From Carnegiea gigantea (lineage: Eukaryota; Streptophyta; Magnoliopsida; Caryophyllales; Cactaceae), in NCBI GenBank assembly GCA_029747015.1, contig JAKOGI010001248.1, positions 114,501 through 178,500 of the forward strand: 64,000 nt of DNA, read 5' to 3'. The notes beneath the pieces are model-generated. The model saw nothing but the letters and a program-made list of their open reading frames with translations, made no database searches and was not told the DNA's origin. The translations under genes and the position numbers were made by a program. Below, one piece after another: positions 44,383-57,600 of the stretch (position 1 is the stretch's first letter; each line of letters begins with the position of its first letter).

Positions 44383-45600
44383 GTAATTCATTTAAAGAAT
44401 ACATGAAGGTGGAAGAAGCAGTCTCAAAAGATATCTTTGATTATCTCTTTGATGTTGGAGTTGAAAAATTCTTATAAAAAAAAAAAGAAATATCTTCTGA
44501 AATTATTTGAGAAATGGAACCCAGAGCATCTTTAATTAGATGAAGATTTTGATGATTATCCATATAATAATGGTCTGAAAGATATAATTAGAGATGAAGG
44601 TATACCGAATCTCAATAATGATGACTAGTCTTGTCATCATTAAAAGTTCTGAAAGGTGGTTGTTTCACTATTGTATTATTTTGACAAGTACCTGGTCTAT
44701 AAAACAAAGCAGTATATTATAGCCATCAGTGTGTACTGTAGCCATATGAAAAATCATTATGTACTATAGCCCTTAGGGCATCTCATGTACCCCCAATCCT
44801 CTATAAACGGAGAGGTCGAGTGCTGATAAGGGACACGGTCATTTGAGTATTTCTGAGTAGAAGAGAAATTAGGATTCTCTATTTCCCTATGAACAAGCAT
44901 CTCTGATGATCTTAGTTGTTTAAGTTCCTCTTAAAGCATTCCATTGGAATATTTTCACTTTCAAGTTTTCAATAAAAGAAGTTTCTTAGTAGGGAACGTT
45001 ATTCAATTGAACCTTGTATCTTCAATATTATAATTTCTTGGTTTAAGGTCCACTATCCTTTAAAATATAAAGAACTTGATTAGTGACTATGGTTCGAGGT
45101 AGGAAACGAAACGGGTATGTGCTGTACCTGATCTAAGGAAGGTGTGCTTGAGATTAGCAATCTCTGTAAACTGGAAGTTATAAGAACGCCAGGGTCCAGC
45201 GCCGACTGCGTTCAGGTAATGGTCGAAACTCTCTAATTAAATTTTAATTATTTTACTAAGCATGGTGGACCTATAACCTCAGGAAATATAATATCTAAGA
45301 TATAAGTAATAGATTGTGATAACTAGTACCAATAAAGTCATTATAAGATATTTAATCATTTAAAATAAGTATTTCTTGAAAAAACCCTAAAACAACTTAT
45401 TTGCATATTTTTTTTCCATTTGAGGGACTCTTCTGCAATTTCTAAGAATTGTTGGACTAAAAACTAAAAAGAAGAAAGTAAGAGAGGTAGCTAAAAATCA
45501 AAACGTCATAGCTCAGAGTACCAAAAAATTAATCCACAAACTTCGGGGTTAAAATTATTAACTTGTCACACCTCAAGGTACAAGAAAGCTAAAAATTCCG
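44383..45600 (+). repeat. virus 2 copy C: direct duplicate of the promoter end
   Basis: Repeats 43190-44380 after about 1.2 kb: end of the last ORF (TACATGAAGGTGGAAG), TATAAA at 44802-44807, AATAAA at 44971-44976, and the leader stretch with CAGCGCCGACT. TATA-to-TATA spacing is 1195 bp and poly(A)-to-poly(A) spacing 1198 bp. It ends in unrelated sequence near 45600. Confidence 0.8.
44802..44807 (+). promoter_or_regulatory. virus 2C promoter TATA box
   Basis: TATAAA in the same CCTC context as copy B, 169 nt before AATAAA (44971-44976). The upstream ACTGTA repeats are partly mutated to TATTATAG/ACTATAG. Confidence 0.6.
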
Positions 45601-46191
45601 AAAAACACCTTTCTTTAATTTGATGGTCAAGAGACCCAAGTAGGAACACACTGGTCGTTCTTGTGCCTTCTTTTTTTCTCTTGCTGTTAAAATAACTTTT
45701 GCTTAAATTTTTCTATTTCTCTTTTTCTTTTTCATCGATTCATTCCTTAATAACCCTTCTGTTCATGTTAAAAAAACATCTTAAATTCATATTCAAAAGT
45801 TGAAACCTTTATATTTAGCCAAAAAAAATTGAAACTCTTATACAACCTGCTGCAACTAATTACCAAGTCATTATTGCCATACATAAGAGGATAAGTTACA
45901 TGTATGATAAATTCAAGTGTTTTCCTAACCACTTCGCTAAGGGCATTGGTTAAAGAAACAATTAATCTTGAATAAATTACCCTTTCCAAAATAAAGAGTA
46001 TAATTACAGTTGCCATATTTAATGCAATATTTTTGTGTTCCCAAACTAAACCCAATTCTCATAATTAATATTTTCTCTCTCTTTTCCCATCTGCCTATGA
46101 CTAAACTGTTACCAACTTCTCTCTCTCTCCTCCCTTTCACCATCATCATCACTATCAACACCACCAAGCTTGCCACCTATCACATGTTTAT
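45601..46191. other. intergenic, nothing recognised
   Basis: AT-rich; short frames only, none with a recognisable domain. Confidence 0.4.
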
Positions 46192-46795
46192 GGCTCTGTT
46201 TGGTAAACTTTTATTAGCTTGTTAGCTACTAATTATTTATATTAATTGTTAGCTGTTACCTATTTAAATTAACTGTTTGAATTAATTATTTATAAAACAA
46301 GTGTTTGGTAAAATTAGTTGTTTTCAAAAAAGATATTCAGTAAAATTTCATTTGTACCCTTATCTCTAAATTACTTTATAATTAAAAATAATTTTTTTAT
46401 TTACTAGTTATCTTATTTTCTTTCCAAAAATAATTAAATTAATGCCATTTGCACAAATTAATAGTGACAAAACCTTAATTTCTTACTAGTTGTACATAAT
46501 TTGTATTCTTATTAATGTTTTTTTTTATTAAAATTTAAATAATACACAACATTAAATATCACCACAAAAGGCTAATGACATGTGGTATAATTTTTTCAAA
46601 CTCTTGGATTGTTATGTCATTTTCACAAACAACTATTACTAAAATGCTAATGGAAACAGCCTTTGAAGAAAGAGTTGTTTAGATCCGAATAACTCTTCTA
46701 AATAGCTGTTCAACCAAACAGCAAGTTATCAAAACAGCTAAACCCCCTCCTCAAAAGCTCTTTTTCTCTACAAAGCTCTTACAACCAAACACCCC
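46192..46795. mobile_element. MITE-like element, GTTTGGT ends
   Basis: Left end GGCTCTGTTTGGTAAAC, right end CAACCAAACACCCCTA. The left inner part (GTTAGCT, ATTAATTG) matches the right inner part of 48807-49940 in inverted orientation, and the right end (AAAGCTCTTACAACCAAACA) matches that element's left end. So the two are the same family in opposite orientation. Confidence 0.6.
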
Positions 46796-46811
46796 TATAT
46801 GTTTTTCTTTT

Positions 46812-47845
46812 AGCTAGTGTTTAGTTGGAAGAAAAATGGTTTTTTTCAAAAAATCATTTTTCCATGGAAAATGTTTTTCTAAAGAAAATTGATTTTCATA
46901 TCACATTCTCTCTTGTTTAGTACAAGACAAATCACTTTTTACAAAAAAAAAGGAAAAACGTCAACTGAATTATTTAAATAGCAAACAATATCTGCTAAAT
47001 GGTCCTAACAAAGATAAATGTTGATTAAATGAATTAATGTTGGCGTAAAATTCATATTCGAACTTTTTTTAATATTTCCTATCAGATAATCAAGTTTCGA
47101 TCTAAACAGTTGAAATTATTTTAATAATGAAAAAATCAAATGAATTATTTAAATGACGAAAATTATCGATTGAATTGTCGTGGCGGAGAAAATGTTGGTT
47201 AAATGAAGGAATGTCATGCTCAAAATTTAGATTTGAGCCTATTTTAATCTTTCCTATCTGATGATCAAATTTCGATCCAAATTATTGAAATTATTCTAGT
47301 GGTGAAAAATATTAATTGCATTGTCTAGGAGGCAAAAAATATTGATTGAATTGTCGTGATTGAAAAAAGCTAACTAAATGAAAGAATATCAAGCTCAAAA
47401 TCTAAATTTGAACCTATTTTAATCAGTTCTATCTGATGATCAGATTTTGATTCGAACTGTTGAAATTATTTTAGTGGCGAGTCAATGAATTGTCTTAGTA
47501 ACAAAAAATGTTGATTAAATTATCATGGCGGAGGTGAATGTTTACCAAATGAAAGAAATTTAAACTCAAAATCTAGAATTGAGTTTATGTTAATCTTTTC
47601 TATTGGACAGTTAAGTTTCGATCCAAACTGTTGGAATTAATTTTGCACCTAAATTTCGACTGATCATATCATCAAATAGTTAAAGGAAGGAAATCAGGTT
47701 TTTATCTTCTCAAAAAGGAATTTATTTTCCTCAATTGGGAGGGAAAGCATTTTCCTTGAAGAATAAATTTTTATTCTTTATTGCGCCAAACAACGAAAAT
47801 TGAAAAATTATTTTTTGGAAAAATAATTTTCCACCCAAACAAACA
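46812..47845. mobile_element. non-autonomous DNA element with internal tandem repeats
   Basis: Left end TAGTGTTTAGTTGGAAG continues ATGGTTTTTTTC. The right end reads GGAAAAATAATTTTCC followed by ACCCAAACAAACATTA, an imperfect inverted copy. The interior is the 175-bp tandem array, flanked by AAAA/TTTT-rich arms. No coding capacity. Confidence 0.6.
47030..47640. repeat. tandem array, period about 175 bp
   Basis: The motif CTATCTGATGATCAAATTTC, with variants, starts at 47078, 47253, 47428 and 47598 (steps 175, 175, 170). Each is followed by GTTGAAATTATT and GAATTGTCGTGG-type strings. Confidence 0.85.
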
Positions 47846-48806
47846 TTACCTTAAAAGGGGGAAAAAAAAAAAAAAAAAAGCATCTCCTCTGCGTTTCTAC
47901 CTCATTGGCCTACTCCAAACTTCATCGTTTTGTCCTTAATTCCTCCCTCCTCACCACCACCTACTCCACTCACAGCGTCGCCCCACCGTCTTCCCCATCG
48001 CCTTTGTTCACCTTCCAGTTGAAGTGGGCACACGTCGATGTTTACCATATTGAAGCCAAAAAGGTCATTTGGATTTTTCGCCATCACCATTTTTAGATCT
48101 AGAGTTTAGGGTTGAAAATTCGGTGCCCAACTAAAATTTAGATATGCTAAAATTTAGATATGAAACCTAGATGTATCATCATTCTTCTTTCCAAATGTTT
48201 GATTGGGATTTGGGTTCATCAAGAATTTCTAGTGAATACACCCATCGTTTTGATGTCGCACAGAGATCTTTGGATTGTGCTCAGTGTTGACGGTTGTGAT
48301 TGACTGTAAAACTGCCGTGGTTGAATGGTGGTGGTGGCACCAGTGGCGCCATGGTGGTGGTGGTGGTGGTGGTGGTGGTGATAGATGTGATGGTAGTGGT
48401 GGAATTTATAAGGTTAGGTGAGGAGGCTAAAAGTGCAAAATTGTGTTTGAATATTTACTGCTGCAATTAATTCAAATTTAAAATTTCCTTTTTAATAGCT
48501 TTAATAGCCATATTTATTGTACCTTTACTACTATCTAGGAGCAATGGTTAACAAAACCCTATATTTATTTAAATTTTAAGAGCTGGTTTTTTTCGTTAGT
48601 AAATTAGAATTGGTGAAAGTGTAAAATAGGTTAAAGAAGGTTGAAGTGAATTGAAGTGAATTAAAATTGGTATTTTTTTAATTAACGTGGGTTGAAATTG
48701 GTTGAATTGGGTTGAAGTTGGTTGAAGATGGTTAATTGAAAAAGATAACGAAAAGAACAGGCCCTAAGTAGCAAATTATTTAGCCATCACATTATTTAAC
48801 TCTACT
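47846..48806. other. possible coding scrap, (GGT)n and GGTTGAA repeats
   Basis: 47881-48096 has a frame on each strand of low-complexity composition; no domain recognised. 48352-48380 is a (GGT)n microsatellite. 48600-48740 holds degenerate GGTTGAA/GAATTG repeats. No gene can be supported. Confidence 0.5.
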
Positions 48807-49940
48807 GGGTGTTTGGTTGGAAGAGTTGTTCGAGGTAAAAGAGCTTTTTGGGATGAGTTTAGCTATTTTGACTGGTAAAATAGCTAACTGTAGTGTTTGG
48901 TAGGGAGCTATTTAAAAAAGCTATTTTGACCTAAACAACTCTTTAAAAAAGGCTAGTTTAAATAGTCTTTTCTAAATAACCTTTTGTCAAAATGACAAAA
49001 TTTTCCTATAATTTCGAGAAATTGTATATGCACATTAAACCTTATATGCCTATTGCAATAACCTTGGAGAAAAATTATCATATGATCAACTTATATATTA
49101 TCAAGATGATTATGTTACGTATATTTTAATTGTTTTTGATTATTTGTTCAAATAGGTTTGTGTTATTTATTCATTTTATCGATGGTTTTATAACCATTCT
49201 AAAAAAATGTGTCCTTAAAAAAATCACTTATATTGGATATTTTTGAAACATATTGCCCACTGCGAACACTAATTACAAGTAGAATAAGCTATCTAAGTCG
49301 GCAAACAAGGTCCATAGTAAACTATATTTAATTAATTTTTTCATTTTATAAAATAATTTGAAGTTAAGATATTAATTTAGAATAATATAAGATTGTGAAC
49401 ATAAGATAATACTCAATGGTCTTAGTTGATTCCTCCGTTGTCGTTATCATTAAATGGCAACTACTATTGAGAAAATTCATGGCCCGTTTGAAAATTATGT
49501 AATTCTCAATTAATAAGGAAAAGAAAAAAACATGTCTAGCCAATAACACAAGAAAACCATAATACATGAGTATCATGTAAATAAATAGTAATTGAGATAA
49601 TTAAATAATAAATACAAATAATGTAGAATAAGTAGGAAAATTAGGATTTTAGTATGATGCTTAGGATAATTAGGTTTTGTTACTAAAGGTAATTTATACC
49701 TGTGAGATAAACTTAATTATTGTTAAAAAAGAAAATTAGATAATCAATAAATAAAAAATCTCGTTCAATTAAATAATGAATTAGAGAATAGACATAAATA
49801 GAATTGCCCCAAACATATTTTTCAGAAACAGCTAATTTTACCAAATACTTTTCTAAGAAACAGCTGATCCAAACAGCTCATATATCCAACTGATTTAAAC
49901 AACTAATACAAATAGCTAACAGTTGTTTGCCAAATATGGC
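48807..49940. mobile_element. MITE-like element, same family as 46192-46795
   Basis: Left end GGGTGTTTGGTTGGAAGAG; right end GTTAGC-type inner string and GTTTGCCAAATATGGC. Inverted relative to the first member and about 530 bp longer in the middle. The target duplication is unclear. Confidence 0.5.
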
Positions 49941-51659
49941 TACAGTTCCACAAGCAATTAACTTCATCCCAATATGAGTAAAAAGATCATCGATTCATCA
50001 GCACTTGTGCCAATATACTTCGTCCAGGTTAATTACGCCTTTTTACTACAAGATTACTTCAACTGCTTTCATAGACAATGAGAAGTAACACCATCACGTT
50101 TCTCATTATACAATCATCAACAGAGTCACATCAAATAACAAATTTGTCGCCAAGTTAAATTCTCACACGCAAAGCAGAGCCTTGAAGATCTGAGAAAATG
50201 TGAAGGATTCAGCTATGCAAATTTTGGCAACTCTTTGATGCAAGACATTCCCTTCTTCATCCATCTGTGCTCGTAAGAACCAAAGAAGACACACTGCTCT
50301 AAAACGCTTGTACTTTATCAACCTTCCAATGGGTTTGTGTTGTCCATTCTTCAGACGGTCAATCCATACCATTCGGCCAGTGTCCTCTCTTTCCAGTCGA
50401 TCAGAATGACATTTGTTCATTCACGTGGAGGTAAGACCTTAGCATAACTATGACAGAAATGACTCATTTTTGAACCAAGATGGCATTATTTGATAGATAT
50501 GTGTGTGTAACATGAAACCTGATGAAATGTAACTTTGGCTTTTAACTAAAAATCGTGTAAATGCTTACTTGGATAAAGTAAACGTTGGTTACTTCATCCA
50601 TATAACAAGCCGGCATGAAGTCTACCCCAACACTAAACATTATTCCTCACCGACTTTCTTTAAGCTCGCCACGTATGCTAAGTAAATTGTCCACAGGTAG
50701 GCAAAAGTACTGTTTGCCAGAGGCTGCCACAAGGAAACAACTTAATTATCATATCACTGGACTGGATAATAGATGCAAACCAACCCAACCAAACCAAGCT
50801 AAACAATTACCCCACAGTTCCCCTATGGGTTATTTGTGTTCCTTTTTCCCTTGGGGCACCCCCCCCAGGGGGGGGAGGGGGGAGAGCAATGAAGAAAAAA
50901 GTATTAGATGAAACTCAAGAATTAAGATTCTAACAAACCAAACCAGACCCAACTCCAAGTTGCATCGTATGGCAGAATTGCTTTTTTTTCTCTCACTTTC
51001 TTTTGGGGGGATAGTGATATGCACACAGGAAATAATCTCCACTAGATTGTACACAGACTCTCTGTTGCAAGCTAGGTTTTAAAGATCTTGTTGTGTTGAT
51101 TTCTAACTGGTCCAGAAGAAAGAAGCTGAGGATGATTTACTGAAAATGCTGCATGTCGGAAAATGAATGTGGGCAAATGGTTTATGCTGTCTGGAAATTG
51201 GACATAAACAAAAGACAATGCCCATCACATCATAGATTTCTACATCTAGATTGAATTTGCCACTAAATCCTCAATCACATATCACATTTATTCACTCTGG
51301 GAAATATTTAGGTGCATTATTTTACCTTCATTATTTTAACATAGTTGAAGCTGACCTTAGCTAAGGAATGTGACGCTAAGGTATTCCAAAAAGGGATTGT
51401 ACCTTTGAAATAGAGAGTAAACAACAAACTATCAATCAACATTGGGATGGTGGACTATGAAGTCTTTCCGGGACTTATTCAAGGTCAAAATTCAAAAGAA
51501 CATGAAGTTACTGATTATCATTAATCACATTGTAATGTAACCACCAAAATTAAGAAAGTTGATGTTCTAACTTTTCATCTATAATTATTGCGACAACTAA
51601 ATACATCATTTTTCTAAGCATTGTTATTGGCAAGAGAACATTAAGAGGCGTAGACATAC
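49941..51659. other. downstream of the Mpv17-like exons, unrecognised
   Basis: An 85-codon minus-strand frame (50163-50420, RFRAVCLLWFLRAQMDEEGN) has no family I recognise. The last short exon of the Mpv17-like gene should lie in this stretch or beyond; I could not place it with confidence. 50859-50883 has facing C and G runs. Confidence 0.35.
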
Positions 51660-54600
51660 CTGTAGATGGACAGGGATGAATTTGAATGTAAGAAAATCAC
51701 ACAAAGGCCAATACATGAGACCATTCTTTAGTGTCGGAAGAAGGTCTCTTCTCAGTCTCGCTACAATATCTTCTTTAGTTTCACCTGATTTTACAGTGTA
51801 AAAGAAAGCATTCAAAAAAGGGGGTGAGGAGAAAACAAGATTAAAAGAGCATCTTTTTATTAATTAGAAGCACAAAAAGACAGAAAATGAGAACTTCATG
51901 CGTTCACATGTGCAGGCACGGATTCCTTCATGACAATGAATGAAGAAAATAGAACGTGGTCGACCATTCCTACAGGTTATAGTACCTGGACTCTCCATTC
52001 TGCCCTGCCATATCCGTGTTGGCACAACGGTCCATGGATGGGGCATACGATAAGTGTTGGAGACGTATCCAAACTCAAAGGCAGCTGGTGTGGAAAATTT
52101 TAGGAATATACCGTCTTTCCTTTTTCATTCACTGTTTTTGGAATGGTTCTTTATTGTCCAACGCTCTGACAAGTGGACGACCTTTAATAACTGAAATATT
52201 CTAGAAAGATTAATTTAAATTTGCAACTTCCACATGTAAAATGACAAAGCCTCATGTCGTGTACAAATTTTGGATGGTGTCCCCCTGTTTGAAATTTAGA
52301 GCTTCAATAAGTCAGACACTCAAATCCCTACCCATGTCCTACGCCCCATATTCGAGTGCATGTAACACAGCCTACAGGTCAGTAGTTCACAAAGATCAAG
52401 CCAAATAGCAAAAGGTACGTTTATCACTGAAACCCATAAAATCAAAACAATTACAAGGTAGAACTTGTTTCTTTTGGCAAACAAAACAAATGGATACTCG
52501 GAAGCCTACAGAAGGTGCAGAGTTCAAAACTAACACCCTTACCTCTGAAGACCACAGAGGTGGTTTTTATTAGACATTAGATACATAGAGCATTGACTGC
52601 CTACTCATTCAAAAACCAAAAAGGAAGAAGGCAGTTTGGTGACGGATTCTTTGATCTCTCCTAGGCATTGCCTTACCACAGAGAAGACACAGAAAGTAAA
52701 CACGTAAATGCACACTAAAATATCTATGCAACAGCACATTTGAAGAAAAGGCATTGCCAGTGCAAGCTCTAACCCTTTATTTTCCAACTTAGCTGTCGCC
52801 AGCAGGTAAGCATTTTCACATTTCTTAAGTGTAAACTTTCAAAGGAATGAAAAAGCCAGATTGAGCCAAAAATAAACAGATAATAGCACAACACTCACCC
52901 AATAGGACCTGCATAACACATAATCAATGCATATCCAGGCTCACAACCCAGGAATTGGCTAGCTCCCTATTTGCAGAGGGAACATTTAATACCATTGGTA
53001 GGAAGCAGGCTGATACTAACATACCTCGAAGAGCTGCATTGTAGGAGAAGAAAAGGCTGTTCACAATAGGTCCATAGATAGTTTGTCCCATTGTTATTTT
53101 TTTGAAGGTAGAGAGTAGATCCTTTTTCGGGAAGATCTTTGAGAGAAAATTGAACCATAGATGTTGTGATGGCCCCATAATTAAGAAGCCATATACACCG
53201 ACACGCAGTGTCCGGACCATGTCATATGTGTCAGATGGTGCTAAAGTAATCATCTGCCACACAATTCAAAGCCCAAAATGGATCCATCAGACAACTAATT
53301 AAAGATGCTAACTTTGAGAAGTGCCCAACATAATAGCAGAAAATACAAGATGTGCACCTTCATGATAAACATCAAGGTTAAAGAACTGCGTACAAAAGAA
53401 AACATTCATCTCAACCAGTCACAAATTATAAGTTTCTACATATCCCACCATGGGCTGGAATCTTGTGGTTATGTGAGCGTTCATGGTAAGCCACTAATAA
53501 TTAAAAGGCAATTTCATAAGCTTGATGTAGGAAGATAGGAAGCCATAAAGGATGAGGTATAAAAGACCTAAACACAAGGAGCTCATTCACTAAATGTTGG
53601 ATTTACGTCATTAAACAGAGATCAATTGATAGTGCCACCAATAAAACACAAAAAACTCCTCCTAGCATGGGTCCGGCTTTCAAAAATTGTTCACCATGAA
53701 CCTATTGAACAGAATGGTCACCTTGATGAGGCATTTAACTTTACCTAGAATGGAACAGATTTTTAAAGCTTCCCTCATTCACAAGCTCTTTCAGTTCAAG
53801 TGGACTAGTTTTCTACAACTTCAGCTTCCTTATATCTCATCCCTTGCTAACCCATAAGGACATGTCAGTCAAACTAAGCTGCTGCTAGTGTGCAACATAT
53901 CATTTGTTCCTCTATCTGCTAATCTAACTTCATCCAACGTTGAATAAAAGGAGAGGGTATTCCATGGATCATCAAAAGTCAATTTATCCAGCCAAGCATC
54001 ACCTGATTTACTAAGATTGGAACTTAGATTAAAAAATCTCAAGGCGCACAAAAGGGCAAAGCGTGCCAAGCCCCGGGGACAGGCTTTGAGGTGAAGGAGC
54101 GGGCTTTTTGGACATGAGGCACATTTTTACTCAAAAATGGTTGAATTTCATTTCCAAATCATATTTTGACAAATAAGTTGAATGATAGCATTAAACAAGT
54201 CATTAGACATCAGAGCGGACCATAATATAGTATCTTATATTGGGTTTATCAATTCTGAAGGCATTTAAGGAAGGAAAGGAAAAAAAGGAAGGAAACAATA
54301 TTTGACAGTATATTACGACGGAATGGAGGTATATTCTTTAATCCTTCTTTTCATATTATTGGCGGCACCATATTTCCCATTTAGAGAGAATGAGAGAACA
54401 GCGTAGATCGGTTGCCCAAAAAAATAGGGCAAAAGATTGGTCAACTTTATCTTTATTAGAACACTATACAAGCCTTTAACTACAGCCCAACCCTCCATAC
54501 AAAAATTAGGGCTTTTCAGCTTAGTCTATACTCGAAGCAATTACATACAATCAGATAAGGGTTTCTACTCAAAATTGAATAATATAGCAATGGTAAGTGT

Positions 54601-57600
54601 CATCCAAAAGTATTTGGGTTTTTCCATGGTGTGTGTTCCCTTTTCACTCTTCCAACTCCCAAGTTCATTTTCAATAAAGTGTGGGCTTGGGTCGTTTTGA
54701 GCCTCGGCCTAAAGTCCAAAAAAGCGCGGGCTTAAAGAATGGGCTGGTTTAACCCCTTACAAGGCACAACAGGTTGGGCTTCGGGCTTTTTTGAGCTTAA
54801 GCACAGCCGGCGAGCAACACAGGATTGGAACATACTAAGACAAAATGGTTTGACTTGGACTGAATGTCGAAGAAAGAACACTTATAATTACTTTTTTACG
54901 CATAGACCTTGCCCATGGAACAGCCTGATGCTTTAAGCAAAGAAGTTGACAGTGTTCAAAATTCAAACAACAAATACATTTTCAAACAAGAACGTAATAT
55001 AACAACAGTAGCTCAACAGATAAATAAATGAAAATGTGAAATCAGCTTTAATAAAAAGATAGAAACATATCTGATTAAACAGAAAATAATAGGGATATAT
55101 AGTTTTATAGATAAGAAAATTGTATCAAGCAGGGACAATAGAAAGATAAACAAATACAAACAGTGTTGAAGACCACATCATTATGATAGCAAGTGATGTA
55201 AAGGTAACCGACTGTCTAAAACATGGCAAGGGAATAGAAGACACAACAAAGAGGAGAAGGGACCGCACAGAAAATATCCAAAACATGTACATATATCTTG
55301 CTTAGAAAAAAACTGACCACCCAAAAACCCGACCAGAACCCAACCGGAAATTTTTGCTTTTCAACACAATTTTCTCGACCCAAACCCGAAACTAACTAAA
55401 CTTGAGAACCGACAATTTAGCGGGTAGCCTGAGCCTACCCGCTGGACCCAATTATTATGCCTTTGTTTTTTGATTTTTGTTTAATTTAACCATGTTAAGA
55501 ATAATAGTTATACATTATATTGGTTCTGTCATAAAGACGTTATATAACTATTGCATCCTTTAATAAATTAAGCAACAGTACCCTTTCTTCCCCAACTTCA
55601 TTTTCATACAATAATGTCATATATAAGTTATAAATGAAAAACCTTAAAAAATGGGTACGAAATGACATTAAATAACTATCTAGTCTTAAGAAAATATTAA
55701 AAACGTGCAAGTTATACTGTTATAATTTTAGTAAAATGAATATTTCTCAACATATTTTAAATAATGTTACTTTACAATAATCTAAAATTTTGATGTTATA
55801 ATTAAAAGATTATTATAATATTATGCTTCTCCAATGTCCTTTCATTTGGTTTCTATTCTAATTGGTCTTGAACTATGATGCTAGTGGCAATGGGCCGGCC
55901 GCTTTTCATATCAGGATCGATCCACTAGTAAAGTATACTTGATTAGATAATGTTAAGTTAGTTAACAAAAATAACCAATTATTAAATGGGTTACTAGCGT
56001 GCCAAACTGCTCCAACTCGTTAACATGCTTTAGACAAGTTTGCCCATAAATGACCCACCTCATTATTAACCACATTTTAGTCCACAGGCCGACTTACGAA
56101 GCTCGAATCTTTGACCACTTGTCCATGACGCACATACATCATGATAAAAATTTTAAATATCTGTAATATTCTTTTAAGAAACTACAATTACAATGATTTT
56201 TCATTAAATACGAACAATTTTAAGTTCTAAATATGTCGAGCCTTTAGTTTCGACAAAAAAGGAATAACTTACTACAAGGCGTTCCAAACCCGTCGGGTCG
56301 ACCCGAAACTCGTATAACCAAAATGCGTCCGCCTGTATTTTACTCGAACCCGAATGCATCCGACGCGTATTTAACCCTCCTGAACTTAGAGGCTTAATCT
56401 AGCTGAACAACATAGGACTTTGGTAATAAGAACAAAGAAAACAAAGGGAAAGGGACTGATGTGGAGCAAGTTCCGAACTTGGGCCTACCTTCTCAATCAA
56501 GGGTCTTGAAACAAGTTGATCCAATATTGAGCCTATGTTAATATTGGCTTGGGACCCTTAAGAAGGTCCAAGTAGGGGTAGCAATGGTGGTTGGGCCATT
56601 CGTAGCCCCAAATAAGGAGTTAACCACTTACTCCTGCCTAAATCACCTCATTAGCTTGTTTTAAGTTTCTAGGCAGAATACTTAACTTCATTTCTAGCTC
56701 CAACTTAACCAGAAAGATGAGCTCCAATTTCTGTAAATTATACATGGATGGAAAGTCTCGAATGTCTATTTTCTAACAAGTCTTGAATCGCACTCAAACT
56801 CCGAGTATTAAGGAAGTTACGGGCTAAATACCAAGCAAGGGTCAGTCGGCGACTGGAAAATGCACGGTTCTGAATATGTGCTTCATTGAGGAGGTTAAGG
56901 CTGTCATTTTGGAGATTAATCAGCATGAAATGATTCTTAACAATAAGGGAAGAGTCGACAAGTGGCGGCACCTCATTTGGAGGAGAAGAGCCTACTCATG
57001 GCTCTATAAAAGATGGAAGATGAATCCAGCTCATAGTGATTGTAATTATCTTAAACATCTTGATTTATTTTTCTAGGATATTTTATAAGCCTCCTATTGG
57101 ACCACTTGCTCCACTAATATACAGCTAATTTCCCCTCTTATTGGGTATTTAAGGACCCAATTACCTCCATGTGAACTCAGATTGGTTGAATGATATGAGA
57201 GCTTGAAACTTGATTTTCCTCAAAATCTCAAATATTCTTTATCTCTCTTAGAAGGGTGGTGATTTGAGTCTTCTCTTTAATCTAATCTTTGGTGTTATGG
57301 CTTTAGAGGATTAGAAGGTAGGTTGAATTAATCTAGGTGGAGGTTTAACCTTTATCCTAGATATATCCTCTTCATTTATCTTCTTGTTACTTATTTCAAG
57401 TATTGAATCATCTCCATCAGTAGTTTTCTTTTATTTGGGAATTCTCTCTCTTGGTTCATCTTTGAAAATATTGATCTTCAACATTCATTGGGCTCACCTT
57501 CAAACATTTCATTCCTCTATTTAGACAAATGGAATTCACCATGCATCAAGGACTCCACTCGCAATTCCATCAAAATTGAGCTAGCTGGTCCTAAACACTT

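Noticed and set aside
47030..47640. CRISPR-like array
   Set aside because: Repeats are long, diverged and contiguous without spacers, in plant DNA; it is an ordinary tandem repeat.
47902..48096. Frames of about 62 codons on both strands
   Set aside because: Low-complexity Ser/Pro and Gly-rich sequence next to a GGT microsatellite; no gene supported.
50163..50420. 85-codon minus-strand frame as the last exon of the Mpv17-like gene
   Set aside because: It lacks the family's terminal helix pattern and is too long for the expected 20 or so residues.
51105..51170. Candidate last Mpv17 exon (minus-strand SSSASFFWTS)
   Set aside because: Weakly similar to the family C-terminus, but the reading phase does not fit the exon 3 donor and the frame stops too soon.
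56574..56588. A complete hAT-like element starting TAGGGGTAGCAATGG
   Set aside because: I found no matching inverted end at a plausible distance; only a single end is noted.
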